A DNA stretch of 64,000 nucleotides from Candidatus Comchoanobacter bicostacola. Its GTDB lineage: Bacteria; Pseudomonadota; Gammaproteobacteria; Comchoanobacterales; Comchoanobacteraceae. Below, piece after piece: positions 18,515 through 27,452 of this stretch. The notes under the pieces are model-generated. The model had not been told where the DNA came from, did no database searches, and saw only the letters and a list, made by a program, of their open reading frames with translations. Position 1 is the stretch's first letter. Every line of letters begins with the position of its first letter. The DNA lies in the NCBI RefSeq assembly GCF_024172705.1, contig NZ_CP092900.1, positions 310,001 to 374,000 on the forward strand, in the 5' to 3' direction. Made by a program: the position numbers and the translations under genes.

Positions 18515-18976
18515 CTAGATGACAAGTTTGTTCCGGATATTTAATAAAGGTAGATTTTTTAATAGAATAATAGCTGCAGCTATAGAAATGTAAATGTCAG
18601 CTATATTGAAAACAAACGGCCAAGTAAATGAGAATACATTTAACTGGATCATGTCAATAATATAGGTATAGAATACGCGATCAATTAAGTTTCCAAGGAA
18701 GCCAGCTGTAATCAGGGTGGAGGGTAAGACATCTTTAACATTTTGCATGATATACACCCAGACACATATTTGTAGTAAAATAAGCATGATAGGTGGGATA
18801 CTACTTAATGCGCCAAAGGAAACCCCCTGGTTTTTAACCAGTACCCAAGTAATCATATGGCCGGGTATAGAGGGGAGACTATGTTGCATAGCATATGCTT
18901 TAATTATATGGTCTAAGACGACTAAAACTGCTACCCAAATGTAACGTGCTTTTTGCATAATATTTGTATCATTCAA
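18515..18976 (-). CDS. lspA: lipoprotein signal peptidase
   Basis: LspA is the inner-membrane aspartic protease that cuts prolipoprotein signal peptides. Four membrane helices are evident in 153 residues. The family motifs are present: KNQGVSFGAL (N-x-G-x-x-F), GFLGNLIDR and the two catalytic aspartates in YIIDMI and FNIADIYI. The gene precedes ileS on the same strand, whereas the common gammaproteobacterial order is ileS then lspA. A hairpin separates the two. Confidence 0.95.
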   Translation of the reverse strand: MNDTNIMQKARYIWVAVLVVLDHIIKAYAMQHSLPSIPGHMITWVLVKNQGVSFGALSSIPPIMLILLQICVWVYIMQNVKDVLPSTLITAGFLGNLIDRVFYTYIIDMIQLNVFSFTWPFVFNIADIYISIAAAIILLKNLPLLNIRNKLVI

Positions 18977-19063
18977 TAAATGCAGTTAGTATAAACTAGT
19001 TTATTGGCATAGTCATGTAAATGACGTGCATTAATTCATTGATAGCTTGAAGGTATTTGTAAC

Positions 19064-20011
19064 ATGGTAGGTTTGTCTGGCTATATTTTAGGTGTTTATT
19101 TTTTACTTGGGTTGTGCATCATAGTGTATGGCGCGATGCAATTTGTTATGTCATGTTCATCAATTTCACTACGGTTTGGGCTCCCGAAATTTATAGTGGG
19201 TTCGGTTGTTATGAGCTTAGCTACGACTTCTCCGGAGCTTTTTGTATCTTACTTGTCGGCATCTCAGGGGTATGTTTGGTTAGGAGTCGGGAATGTATTT
19301 GGTTCTTATATTGCAAATATTGGACTGGTTTTGGGTGTGGCAGGTTTGCTCCGACCGGTTATGGTTTCTCAATCTATTCTGAGTAAACAGATCCCATATT
19401 GTATTCTCGGCGTGTGCGTATTGATTGTTTGTTCACTTAAAAACACTCTTTTTTGGGTAGATGCGTGCTTACTGCTCTTGTTGCTTGGAGGGTGGTTTGT
19501 AGCCGTTGTGTATAATCAAGAGTCTAGTGAAAGTGTGATTTCAACGCAACATACTACGCTGGAAATGTTGTTGCGATTGATCCTGGGGGTTGGTTTGCTC
19601 TATATGGGGTCATGGCTGCTAATTGAGTCATCACAGGCACTTGCTATTCAATTTGGGGTTTCATCGTATGTGATTGGGTTAACCTTAGTGGCTATATCTA
19701 CCAGTTTGCCAGAATTAAGTTCAGCACTAGTTAGTGTTTATTTGAAGGAGTATGATTTATTGATGGGTAATATTGTGGGAGCAAATATTTTATTGTTATT
19801 GTTGGTATTGCCAGTAACGATACTAGCTGCAGGCCGACCTATTGTTCTTTCGATGGTTTGGCCAGAATATTTCTTTATGGCATTATTAACGATGCTATTG
19901 TGGCTTTTTGTCACACATTTTGATGATCAAGCTAGGATTGGTCGACAAGAAGCTGCGGGGCTGTTGTTATCATTTTTAGCTTATCAATTTTTTGTTTTGT
20001 TGTATGTATGA
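19064..20011 (+). CDS. sodium/calcium antiporter family protein (CaCA, YrbG-like)
   Basis: The 315-residue inner-membrane antiporter is of the Ca2+/cation family and probably exchanges Na+ or H+ for Ca2+. Ten or so membrane helices are arranged as two inverted halves. Each half carries an alpha repeat: SLATTSPELFVS with GNVFGSYIANIGLVLG in the first, and AISTSLPELSSALVS with GNIVGANILLLLLVLP in the second. The acidic residue in each SPEL/LPEL is the ion ligand. A GAAGG site precedes the ATG. Its 3' end overlaps the convergent downstream gene by 28 bp. Confidence 0.9.
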   Translation: MVGLSGYILGVYFLLGLCIIVYGAMQFVMSCSSISLRFGLPKFIVGSVVMSLATTSPELFVSYLSASQGYVWLGVGNVFGSYIANIGLVLGVAGLLRPVMVSQSILSKQIPYCILGVCVLIVCSLKNTLFWVDACLLLLLLGGWFVAVVYNQESSESVISTQHTTLEMLLRLILGVGLLYMGSWLLIESSQALAIQFGVSSYVIGLTLVAISTSLPELSSALVSVYLKEYDLLMGNIVGANILLLLLVLPVTILAAGRPIVLSMVWPEYFFMALLTMLLWLFVTHFDDQARIGRQEAAGLLLSFLAYQFFVLLYV

Positions 20012-20508
20012 AAGTAATCATATGCGCTCAGGATCATAAGCTGAACTGTAAGCAGCATACTTAGGGTGTATAGGTTGGGAAATTGACTTTGAACCAAAGC
20101 AAGAACTGTAGTACTGGTTACCAAACACATACATACTTTTCCAGAGAATATTGATTTAGGTGTCTTTTTAGTTAGTGTTTTATAACGATTCAAAATGTAA
20201 AAAATAAAGAGGTAGCGAAATATAATAAGTGCTAGAAACCAATAAGGAATGATTTGGTTGATCGACATTACAATGAGTATGCTGGTGATAATGATAAAGT
20301 CAACGACTGGATCAATTAATTGGCCAAGCGCACTTCTTTGATTAAGTAGTCTGGACAAAAATCCATCTATGTAATCAGAAATAATAACAATGCTTCCGAT
20401 AATAATGATGTGAGGGAGTGATTGTATGTGTATTGCATAAAGAAGAGGTAGCCCCAAAAATAGACGAGATATGCTAATGATATTAGGGATAGTTATCACT
20501 TTATTCAT
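19984..20508 (-). CDS. CDP-alcohol phosphatidyltransferase family protein
   Basis: This 174-residue membrane enzyme transfers a phosphatidyl group from CDP-diacylglycerol to an alcohol. The signature D-x2-DG-x2-AR-x8-G-x3-D-x3-D is present as D-YI-DG-FL-SR, eight residues, G-QLI-D-PVV-D (about residues 42-65), with Ala replaced by Ser. Size and first residues (ITIPNIISISRL) resemble PgsA-type glycerophosphate transferases, but the acceptor cannot be told from sequence, and a cardiolipin-synthase-like role is possible. It overlaps the LOG gene upstream by 8 bp, suggesting cotranscription, and the convergent antiporter gene by 28 bp. Confidence 0.85.
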   Translation of the reverse strand: MNKVITIPNIISISRLFLGLPLLYAIHIQSLPHIIIIGSIVIISDYIDGFLSRLLNQRSALGQLIDPVVDFIIITSILIVMSINQIIPYWFLALIIFRYLFIFYILNRYKTLTKKTPKSIFSGKVCMCLVTSTTVLALVQSQFPNLYTLSMLLTVQLMILSAYDYFHTYNKTKN

Positions 20509-21169
20509 TGTGTTCTCGATGGTTGATAATGATATCGTAGGCTTCTTCTATACTATCGGTTAGATGAATTTGTTTGAGGTCTTCATCAGCTATAGTTCCT
20601 GCGGGTATTTGTACCTCTCTTAAATATTTAACTAGCCCACCCCAGTAATCTTTATTGATTAGGATGACTGGGAATGGTCTATAACATTTGGTTCTGATGA
20701 GTGTTAGTGTTTCAAATAGTTCATCAAGTGTTCCAAACCCACCAGGGAATGCGACAAATGCAATAGAACTATGTCTTAAAATAAACTTTCTAACAAAAAA
20801 GAATCGTGTTTGAAAGCTGGTGCTCATGTATTTATTTTTCTTTTGTTCAAACGGTAATATGATGTTGCAGCCAAAGGAGAGTTTGTTTGGGCTGCCATCT
20901 AAGGAGCCATGGTTAGCAGCTTCCATGATGGAGGGGCCTCCACCCGTCATAATGGGTAGACCTGCTTTGGCAAGCATTTTTGAAAGTTGATATGCATCAT
21001 GATACATTGGGTTTTCTTTTGAGAATCGTGCAGAGCCGAAAATAGCTACTGTTTTTCTCACTTTGCGAAAGATATAAAGACCTCGTGTTGTTTCTAATAG
21101 CATGTAGAATAGAAATTTGGTTGTAGGTATAAACCCTTTCTCTCTAGCTAAGGATTCATCTGGTTTCAT
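20501..21169 (-). CDS. LOG family protein (TIGR00730-type Rossmann fold)
   Basis: Members of the LOG/lysine-decarboxylase-like family hydrolyse nucleoside 5'-monophosphates to base and ribose phosphate. The two signature motifs are present: GGPSIMEAANHG (G-G-G-x-G-x-M-E variant) and PGGFGTLDELFE (P-G-G-x-G-T-x-x-E). The frame is open from 21223, but GTGGAG lies just before the ATG at 21169. That start (222 aa) also leaves room for the divergent promoter, so I use it. The actual substrate is unknown. It is coupled to the phosphatidyltransferase gene. Confidence 0.88.
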   Translation of the reverse strand: MKPDESLAREKGFIPTTKFLFYMLLETTRGLYIFRKVRKTVAIFGSARFSKENPMYHDAYQLSKMLAKAGLPIMTGGGPSIMEAANHGSLDGSPNKLSFGCNIILPFEQKKNKYMSTSFQTRFFFVRKFILRHSSIAFVAFPGGFGTLDELFETLTLIRTKCYRPFPVILINKDYWGGLVKYLREVQIPAGTIADEDLKQIHLTDSIEEAYDIIINHREHNE

Positions 21170-21288
21170 GCTTTCTCCACTTAATATTTGCATTATTATG
21201 TGTGTTTTTTGAGCTGAACACAAGAAAGCGCTCTATGTTTGTGATATTTGATCTGGTAGTATACGAGGAACTATTCGATGTTTTAGAT

Positions 21289-22527
21289 ATGCAGAAAAAC
21301 GCAAAAAGAGTTTTGAGTGTTGCGTTAGTGAGTTTTGGCTCAGGGTTTCCTCTATTGTTTAGTTCTGAAATATACAAGGCATGGTTGCTCAGTCAGGGAG
21401 GAGATATTAAAAGTTTAATTTGGATTAGTCTGTTTACGTTGCCTTATTTATTAAGCTGGCTTTGGGCTCCAATTATTGATTATTGGGTAGAAAAGCGATC
21501 AGTGTCTGTCAAGCTGATTATGTCTAGTATCTTTTTATTTGCTTCCTGTCTCATCGCGATATTGCCACAATATGATCCTATCAATGATGGTGCAGTTGTG
21601 CGTGTTATTCTCGGGATGCTAGCATTTGTTTGTGCATCCCAAGATCATGTGGTTGAGAACTATCGGCAAGCTTTACTGAAAGTTAAGGAACGAGCTGTTG
21701 GTGTTGCATATTCTATGGTTATGTTCCGTCTTTCAATCATGATGGCAGGAGCAGGGGGACTCATTATTTCAGATTATGCGGGGTGGTCTCATTTCTTTTA
21801 TGTCAGTGCATTGATTATGTTTCTTTGTGCAGTGAGCTCGTTGCTGTTGCCATCGGTTAAGGTTGCTAAGAAGCCTGGTTCATTTTTATCACAGTATCGA
21901 ATTAGTTATCAAATTTTGAGGGATTTAGGGAGTGCTCCAGAAAAGCTAAGCTTTTTAGTAGGCTTTAGGATGAGTGTTTTTTGGCATGAAGCAATGATTA
22001 TGGTGTTTTTAGCACAGCAGGTGGGTTACTCCTATGCTGAGATTGGTGCATTGCAAAAGTTATATGGGACAGCAGGCTTGCTTCTGGGAGGATTGCTAGC
22101 AAGATACTTGTTGGAGTTTTGGGGTTTAAAGAAGACATTTTCATCCATATTAGTTGCTCAAATTGTGGTTAGTCTTTTATTTTTTACATTGAATGCAGCT
22201 CATATAAGTTTAACATCTTGGATTGGCACAATGGTAGTTGTAGAGTGTGCAGTGCAAGGTATGCTGGTTACTGCATGCAGTTATTGGATGATGGCATGCT
22301 GTGGTTCAAGTGGAGTAACCTTTACCTATGCTTTGTGGAATGGGGTGAGTATGCTAGGACGTGTTGTAGTAGGGCCAATAGCAACACTATGTGTCTTAGA
22401 AAAAGGCTGGGTTACCTATTTTGAAGTCGGTGTAGTATTGAGTGTTTTATCGTATATAGTAGGAAGTGTTTACTTTAACTCTCAATCCTTTACTTCAGTG
22501 CATTCCAAAGTTTATCAAAATCTTTAA
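21289..22527 (+). CDS. ampG: AmpG-like muropeptide permease (MFS)
   Basis: AmpG imports anhydromuropeptides released during cell-wall turnover so that they can be recycled. The protein has 12 predicted membrane helices. AmpG-type features are FGSGFPLLFSS-x-x-x-KAWL near the N-terminus, LPYLLSWLWAPIIDYW, and CASQDHVVENYRQALL, where E. coli AmpG has a similar SASQD segment. The frame is open from 21202, but similarity to AmpG begins only after the ATG at 21289 (412 aa). No close ribosome-binding site is visible there (GAGGAA is 18 bp upstream), so the start remains uncertain. The 3' end overlaps the convergent SH3 gene by 38 bp. Confidence 0.8.
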   Translation: MQKNAKRVLSVALVSFGSGFPLLFSSEIYKAWLLSQGGDIKSLIWISLFTLPYLLSWLWAPIIDYWVEKRSVSVKLIMSSIFLFASCLIAILPQYDPINDGAVVRVILGMLAFVCASQDHVVENYRQALLKVKERAVGVAYSMVMFRLSIMMAGAGGLIISDYAGWSHFFYVSALIMFLCAVSSLLLPSVKVAKKPGSFLSQYRISYQILRDLGSAPEKLSFLVGFRMSVFWHEAMIMVFLAQQVGYSYAEIGALQKLYGTAGLLLGGLLARYLLEFWGLKKTFSSILVAQIVVSLLFFTLNAAHISLTSWIGTMVVVECAVQGMLVTACSYWMMACCGSSGVTFTYALWNGVSMLGRVVVGPIATLCVLEKGWVTYFEVGVVLSVLSYIVGSVYFNSQSFTSVHSKVYQNL

Positions 22528-22888
22528 TGATTTCTTTATGTGCATTACGTATTTGTTCAATTCTTTGGCTAGACTCGTCTTTAGAGTAGGGGCTGTAGGT
22601 TATTTTTTGAACAGTGCCTTCATTTGAGGGTGAGTGAATGCTCATTCCCCATTGGCTATTGTCTGAAAAGTTAGAGCGAAGCTTGGATAGTTCAGCCCAT
22701 CCCGTTTGTCCAGTTTGAGTATCGGTTACTTTGACCCAGTCTTGTGTTTCTATGGTGAGTTTGTGTTCGGGATTTATTTCAGTGATGACTTCTGAGTTTA
22801 TGTGTGGTTCAGCGTGTAATTGGACAGCTGCTGCGTGAGTGAATGCAATACTGCATAATGATAATAGGACTAGATTTGCTTTACTCAT
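22490..22888 (-). CDS. exported SH3-domain protein
   Basis: The 132-residue protein has a clear Sec signal peptide (residues 1-20, cleavage near THAAA). A bacterial SH3-like (SH3_3/SH3_4) domain follows at about residues 22-75, with VQLHAEPHINSEVITEI and the tryptophan pairs DWVKV and GWAELSKL typical of this fold. Such domains bind cell-wall peptides or other periplasmic partners. The C-terminal 55 residues are polar and predicted helical. It is a single gene between convergent ampG and divergent DUF2797. Molecular function is unknown. Confidence 0.8.
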   Translation of the reverse strand: MSKANLVLLSLCSIAFTHAAAVQLHAEPHINSEVITEINPEHKLTIETQDWVKVTDTQTGQTGWAELSKLRSNFSDNSQWGMSIHSPSNEGTVQKITYSPYSKDESSQRIEQIRNAHKEIIKDFDKLWNALK

Positions 22889-22986
22889 GATAGGCTAACT
22901 CCGATTTTCTATATTTATATCATAAGATGATTTTATTTTTAGGTCAAGATTGTGTATGTTGAGCATACAAAAAGGGGGAGTGTAGT

Positions 22987-23802
22987 ATGTCTTACTCAGG
23001 TATCGTTCATAAGGTGAATTTATATGAAGGTAATCCAGCTCGTTATGTTTGGCAGGTGGGCCTGGATACGATTGATTTAAATGCGTATATAGGTAAAACC
23101 CTTCATATAAAATACTCAGGTCATATAGTTTGTTTAGCCTGTGCAGCAGTGACTAATAAATCTTATAATCAGGGTTTTTGTTATGAGTGCTTTAGTAAGC
23201 TTGCGAGGAATGATCAATGCGTGATGAATCCACATTTATGCCATTACCATTTGGGTACTTGCAGGGAACCATCGTGGGGGCTTACTCATTGTATGAATAA
23301 GCACTTAGTGTACTTAGCTTGGACTTCAAATTTAAAAGTAGGCATTACGAAGGTAATCAATCAGCCAACCCGCTGGCTTGATCAAGGGGCAATTGCAGCA
23401 GTACCTGTTTGCTATACACAAACTAGATATCACGCTGGATTAGTTGAGGAGTTTCTAAAGGCTCATTACGCAGATAGAACCAATTGGCGAGGAATGTTGA
23501 AGCCTCAAGTAATCGATGTAGATCGATTGGCTACAGAGCAGCGGATGGCCTGTAACCGGATTAAGGAACACTCATTTTCAGAGGAGGTTGTGAGTGGGTT
23601 GCGCTTTTTAGAGGTTAATGTGAGACGGTTTGAGTATCCGTTGCCTGAATTTTTTCCAGCTCTGAAGTCAATTAATCTCGATAAAACCAATACTTTTTCC
23701 TCAAAGCTTTTAGGTATGAAAGGCCAGTATTTATATTTAGAGGATGGTGTCTTTAACGTGCGCAGACATACAGGATATGCGGTTGACTTGGCATTTGTTT
23801 AA
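22987..23802 (+). CDS. DUF2797 family protein
   Basis: This is a 271-residue cytoplasmic protein of a conserved family without an assigned function. Four cysteines form a zinc-finger-like pair (CLAC at residues 53-56 and CYEC at 67-70). More Cys/His residues follow in NPHLCHYHLGTC. The signature HLVYLAWTSNLKVGITK (about residues 115-131) resembles a GIY-YIG-like strand pattern and is the best-conserved part of the family. The start has a strong GGGGGAG site. The stop overlaps the convergent fumC stop by 4 bp. Confidence 0.85.
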   Translation: MSYSGIVHKVNLYEGNPARYVWQVGLDTIDLNAYIGKTLHIKYSGHIVCLACAAVTNKSYNQGFCYECFSKLARNDQCVMNPHLCHYHLGTCREPSWGLTHCMNKHLVYLAWTSNLKVGITKVINQPTRWLDQGAIAAVPVCYTQTRYHAGLVEEFLKAHYADRTNWRGMLKPQVIDVDRLATEQRMACNRIKEHSFSEEVVSGLRFLEVNVRRFEYPLPEFFPALKSINLDKTNTFSSKLLGMKGQYLYLEDGVFNVRRHTGYAVDLAFV

Positions 23803-25181
23803 GTCATTTCCTCGGGTTTGATCAGCGTATCGTATTCAGATGCTGTCAACATTTTGAAGTGAAGCACGGCCTCTTTTAAACTGGTTTCGTTTTTATGCGC
23901 GTATTGAGCGGCCTTTGCTGCATTGTCATATCCAATGTGAGGGCGGAGAGCGGTAACCAGCATGAGAGAGCTATGGATATCTTCATTGCATTGTTTGGTA
24001 TTTATCGTAATGCCTTTGAGACAGTTTTGTGTGAAGCTATTAACGCTATCATTAATTAATCTACATGATTGGGTTAATAAATGTAGAATAAGTGGCTTAT
24101 TGGTATTGAGCTCGAAATAGCTTTGAGTGCATGCTTGAGTGATGCCGCTATGGTTTGCGATCACAGCGATACTAACCATAATAGCTGATTCACATTGGGT
24201 TGGATTAGTTTTACCTGGCATAATAGAAGATCCTGGCTCATTACTATCGAGTATTAGGTTGTTTAATCCACAACGTGGTCCAGAACTTAAGAATCTAATG
24301 TCATTACACATTTTTTGGTAGCAAGCAGCAAAGTTATTTAATATGGATGATAACTCTAGTAGAGCTAGGTGCTGACTCATATCATTTCCTGGGTAAGCGC
24401 TAGCAGAGAAGGGTAATTTAAATGTTTTAGAGATTTCTTCAATCATGTAGTCAGTGTATTTGGGGTGTGCACCAAATCCTGTGCCAACAGCTGTACCGCC
24501 TATTGGGATCAGATAAAGCTTATCGAGCACGGCATATAGTTCTTTAATGGTATGGTCTACAAAGTTTAAGTAAGGTGTGAATGATTGGGCCATTTTTATC
24601 GGTAAAGCGTCTTGTAGATGCGTTCTTGCAATATGTGTTTGGTGGTCAAATTCTTCAATTTTTTCTTCTATATTTTTTTTGAATTTAACTAATGTGGGTA
24701 GCAATGACTCCACAATAAATAGGGAGAAATAGATATGCATTGTGGTTGGGAATGTGTCATTAGTGGACTGAGACAGATTCACATGGTCGTTTGGATGTAT
24801 GGGTTCTTTTGGAGAATGGCTATTGCCTAATTTACTATTAGCAAGGTTTGCAATGACTTCGTTGACGTTCATATTAGTTTGAGTCCCACTGCCGGATTGC
24901 CAAATACTGACTTCAAACTGATTTAAGTGCTTTCCATTGGCTATTTCACTAGCTGCATATTCAATGGCTACACAATATTTTTTATCTAAAAGGTTAAGTT
25001 TTAGGTTGGTGCGCGCAGCGCATGCTTTTAATGTTGCATAGCATTTTATAAATGCATCAACAGGTTTTTCTATTCCAATATCAAAAAAGTTGAGTGCGCG
25101 TGCAGTTGACGTATGGTATAACGCATCATGTGGTACATTTACATCACCCAAAGTATCTGATTCCTTTCTATATTTGTCCAT
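23799..25181 (-). CDS. fumC: class II fumarate hydratase
   Basis: FumC interconverts fumarate and malate in the citric acid cycle and is the oxygen-stable, iron-free class. The signature GSSIMPGKTNPTQCE (about residues 317-331) is a perfect match to the fumarase/aspartase superfamily. SGSGTQTNMNVNEVIAN and the THLQDA-x-PI stretch define fumarase. The length of 460 aa is normal. It works downstream of the succinate dehydrogenase encoded at the far end of this window. It forms a single gene, with its promoter presumably in the 124-bp divergent gap. Confidence 0.96.
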   Translation of the reverse strand: MDKYRKESDTLGDVNVPHDALYHTSTARALNFFDIGIEKPVDAFIKCYATLKACAARTNLKLNLLDKKYCVAIEYAASEIANGKHLNQFEVSIWQSGSGTQTNMNVNEVIANLANSKLGNSHSPKEPIHPNDHVNLSQSTNDTFPTTMHIYFSLFIVESLLPTLVKFKKNIEEKIEEFDHQTHIARTHLQDALPIKMAQSFTPYLNFVDHTIKELYAVLDKLYLIPIGGTAVGTGFGAHPKYTDYMIEEISKTFKLPFSASAYPGNDMSQHLALLELSSILNNFAACYQKMCNDIRFLSSGPRCGLNNLILDSNEPGSSIMPGKTNPTQCESAIMVSIAVIANHSGITQACTQSYFELNTNKPLILHLLTQSCRLINDSVNSFTQNCLKGITINTKQCNEDIHSSLMLVTALRPHIGYDNAAKAAQYAHKNETSLKEAVLHFKMLTASEYDTLIKPEEMT

Positions 25182-25305
25182 AAATAGTCCTTTATTGGTC
25201 TGCTTTATGTTAGCATGTTATGTGTGATGTGCAAATATACGATTAATCAAATCATTTCTGCCTTTAGGGACAACTAAGCTATAACAGTGCGAAAAGGAGA
25301 TTAAC

Positions 25306-26949
25306 ATGAGTGTATATCGAGCGCCTAAAAATCGCTATGGGCAAATTTTAAAGCAGATTGCAGTTGAGCATGATCATTATGATCAAGAGACTTTGAAGCA
25401 GGTTGTGGATGCGGTTGCAAGCTATGCTGAATCATTGCTGTTACCAACAAATAAAATAGGTGATTTAGAAGGGATTAATTACAATGCTCAAGATCAGTCG
25501 GTAAGTGTGCCTAGTGCGTATCATGAAGTGTATCAGACACTGTGCAATAATGGCTATGCAACAATTGCATTAGATGCGCAGTATGGAGGGGGCGGTGGTA
25601 CATGGCTTTTACATCATATTGTAGCTGAGATGCTGGCTTCTGGGAATTTAGCGCTATCAACTTGTCCTATGCTGACGAGTGGTGCTATTGAAGCTTTGAT
25701 TGCGAACGCCAGTCAAGAGTTATTGGACCGGTATTTGCCGTCTTTAGTATCAGGTAAGTACGCAGCTACAATGTGTTTGACCGAGCCTCAATGTGGTACT
25801 GATCTAGGTTTGATTACAACGTGTGCTGAGAAAAATGAAGATCATTATTTAATTACTGGGCAAAAAATTTGGATTACTTTCGGTGAACATGACTTGACGG
25901 ATAACATTATCCATTTAGTCCTGGCTAAGACCCGGGATGCACCGAAGGGCAGTAAAGGGGTCAGTATGTTTGTGGTGCCAAAGTTTAATCCAGATGGTCA
26001 ACGTAATGGTGTTAAGTGTATTGGGCTTGAGCATAAAATGGGGCAAAATGGATCCCCGACTGCGACATTAGCCTTTGACCAAGCTAAGGGTTGGCTGGTG
26101 GGTGAGCAATGTTCAGGGATGCGTATGATGTTTGAGATGATGAATCCAGCTCGAATGGGTGTCGGTGTTCAGGCATTGGGATTGTCTGAAGCTGCATTTC
26201 AACAGGCATTATCATTTGCGCGAGAACGCAGACAATCTCGATCACTGGATAAACAATATAGGGAGCCTGAGTTTGATGCAGACTTAATTCTCGTGCATCC
26301 GGATGTAAAGCGTATGTTGATGCATGTTGAGTCAACGACTGTTGCCATGCGGTGGATGGTTGGTTTATGCAGTGTTTATATGGATCAGGGTAAAGATAAT
26401 TTGGCTTCGATATTGATACCCGTTGTGAAAAGCTATGTAACAGAACAAAGTGTCGCCAATGTTTCAATGTGTATGCAAATCATGGGTGGTTTGGGATATG
26501 TGCGTGATGGTCAATGTGAGCAGTATTACAGAGACGGTCGCATTACTATGATTTATGAAGGGACAAATGGGATTCAAGCATTAGACTTGTTGGGTAGAAA
26601 GATTGCAAAGGATTCGGGCAAAGGCTTAAGGCGCTTAATAAAGGATTTGAAATCCAGACCGGTCAAGTATGGTAAGCGTAGGGTAAGGGCGCGTTTGTTT
26701 CGATATCTACTCAGTGCAAACATATATCTGCTACGCCATTCCAACAATGTGAGTCATATACAATCTGCTGCGCCACACTATCTTAATTTGCTAGCAATTG
26801 TTGTACAGTATACTTTGTTGGCAGCTTATGAATCAGACCAAGAAATCGTTCTTTTTTATGAACAGTATGTAGTTCCAGAAGCAAAACTTAACCTGGCGCG
26901 TATTAAATCTGGGTCTAAGGTATTGATGACTCGTAATTATTTAAAATAG
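25306..26949 (+). CDS. acyl-CoA dehydrogenase
   Basis: This flavoenzyme introduces the first double bond in beta-oxidation and feeds FadB/FadA. The N-terminal and middle domains carry MCLTEPQCGTDLG (FAD contact) and the ITGQKIWIT strand. The C-terminal domain carries the QIMGGLGYVRD motif and IYEGTNGIQALDLLG, in which Glu is the catalytic base of this subfamily. At 547 aa it has the extra C-terminal domain of the long bacterial acyl-CoA dehydrogenases, shorter than E. coli FadE (about 814). AAAGGAG precedes the ATG at good spacing. Chain-length preference cannot be told. Confidence 0.92.
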   Translation: MSVYRAPKNRYGQILKQIAVEHDHYDQETLKQVVDAVASYAESLLLPTNKIGDLEGINYNAQDQSVSVPSAYHEVYQTLCNNGYATIALDAQYGGGGGTWLLHHIVAEMLASGNLALSTCPMLTSGAIEALIANASQELLDRYLPSLVSGKYAATMCLTEPQCGTDLGLITTCAEKNEDHYLITGQKIWITFGEHDLTDNIIHLVLAKTRDAPKGSKGVSMFVVPKFNPDGQRNGVKCIGLEHKMGQNGSPTATLAFDQAKGWLVGEQCSGMRMMFEMMNPARMGVGVQALGLSEAAFQQALSFARERRQSRSLDKQYREPEFDADLILVHPDVKRMLMHVESTTVAMRWMVGLCSVYMDQGKDNLASILIPVVKSYVTEQSVANVSMCMQIMGGLGYVRDGQCEQYYRDGRITMIYEGTNGIQALDLLGRKIAKDSGKGLRRLIKDLKSRPVKYGKRRVRARLFRYLLSANIYLLRHSNNVSHIQSAAPHYLNLLAIVVQYTLLAAYESDQEIVLFYEQYVVPEAKLNLARIKSGSKVLMTRNYLK

Positions 26950-27014
26950 TAAAAACACAGTTGCACTGGCTCATCTTTCTGATTAGAATTTATTAGGTGT
27001 TTTTGGAACGATAG

Positions 27015-27371
27015 ATGCAACGTTTATTAAGTTTTCTATTCGCATTGACGTGTTTGTTTGTGCATGCTCAGGGTGATGAGTTGACGTTGGTTGCTGTAAC
27101 ACATCCTGATTGTCATGTGTGTGCGCGTTGGAAGGATGAGATTTTAGAGCAATACACGATTTTGCAAACAACACATGGTTTCCCAGAATTAAATGTTATG
27201 AGTCAGGATGATTTAAAAAATCGTCTTTGGGTTTATCGAAACTTAGGTATGATTACTGCATTACCCACATTCTTCTTGATGAAGAATGGTGAGGCGGTAG
27301 GTGATTTTAAAGGGTATTCTGATCCAGAATACTTTATTGAAATGATGGGGCTTCTCATGGAAGGAGAGTAA
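27015..27371 (+). CDS. exported thioredoxin-fold protein
   Basis: This is a small 118-residue protein with a Sec signal peptide (residues 1-19, ending FVHAQG) and a thioredoxin-like domain. Its redox motif is CHVC (about residues 34-37) after a beta strand (LTLVAVTHPD). A cis-proline region follows (ITALPTFFLM). It probably reduces or oxidises periplasmic cysteines, as in the SoxW/DsbD-partner group. The acidic pre-motif residue is unusual, and the exact partner is unknown. No operon partner is evident. Confidence 0.82.
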   Translation: MQRLLSFLFALTCLFVHAQGDELTLVAVTHPDCHVCARWKDEILEQYTILQTTHGFPELNVMSQDDLKNRLWVYRNLGMITALPTFFLMKNGEAVGDFKGYSDPEYFIEMMGLLMEGE

Positions 27372-27452
27372 AAGCCTTCATAGTTTTTACTTAAGCTGTA
27401 TTCGTAATTATTAGTATGATATGGTTGGTATAGTTTGAATAATGAGAAAAAT

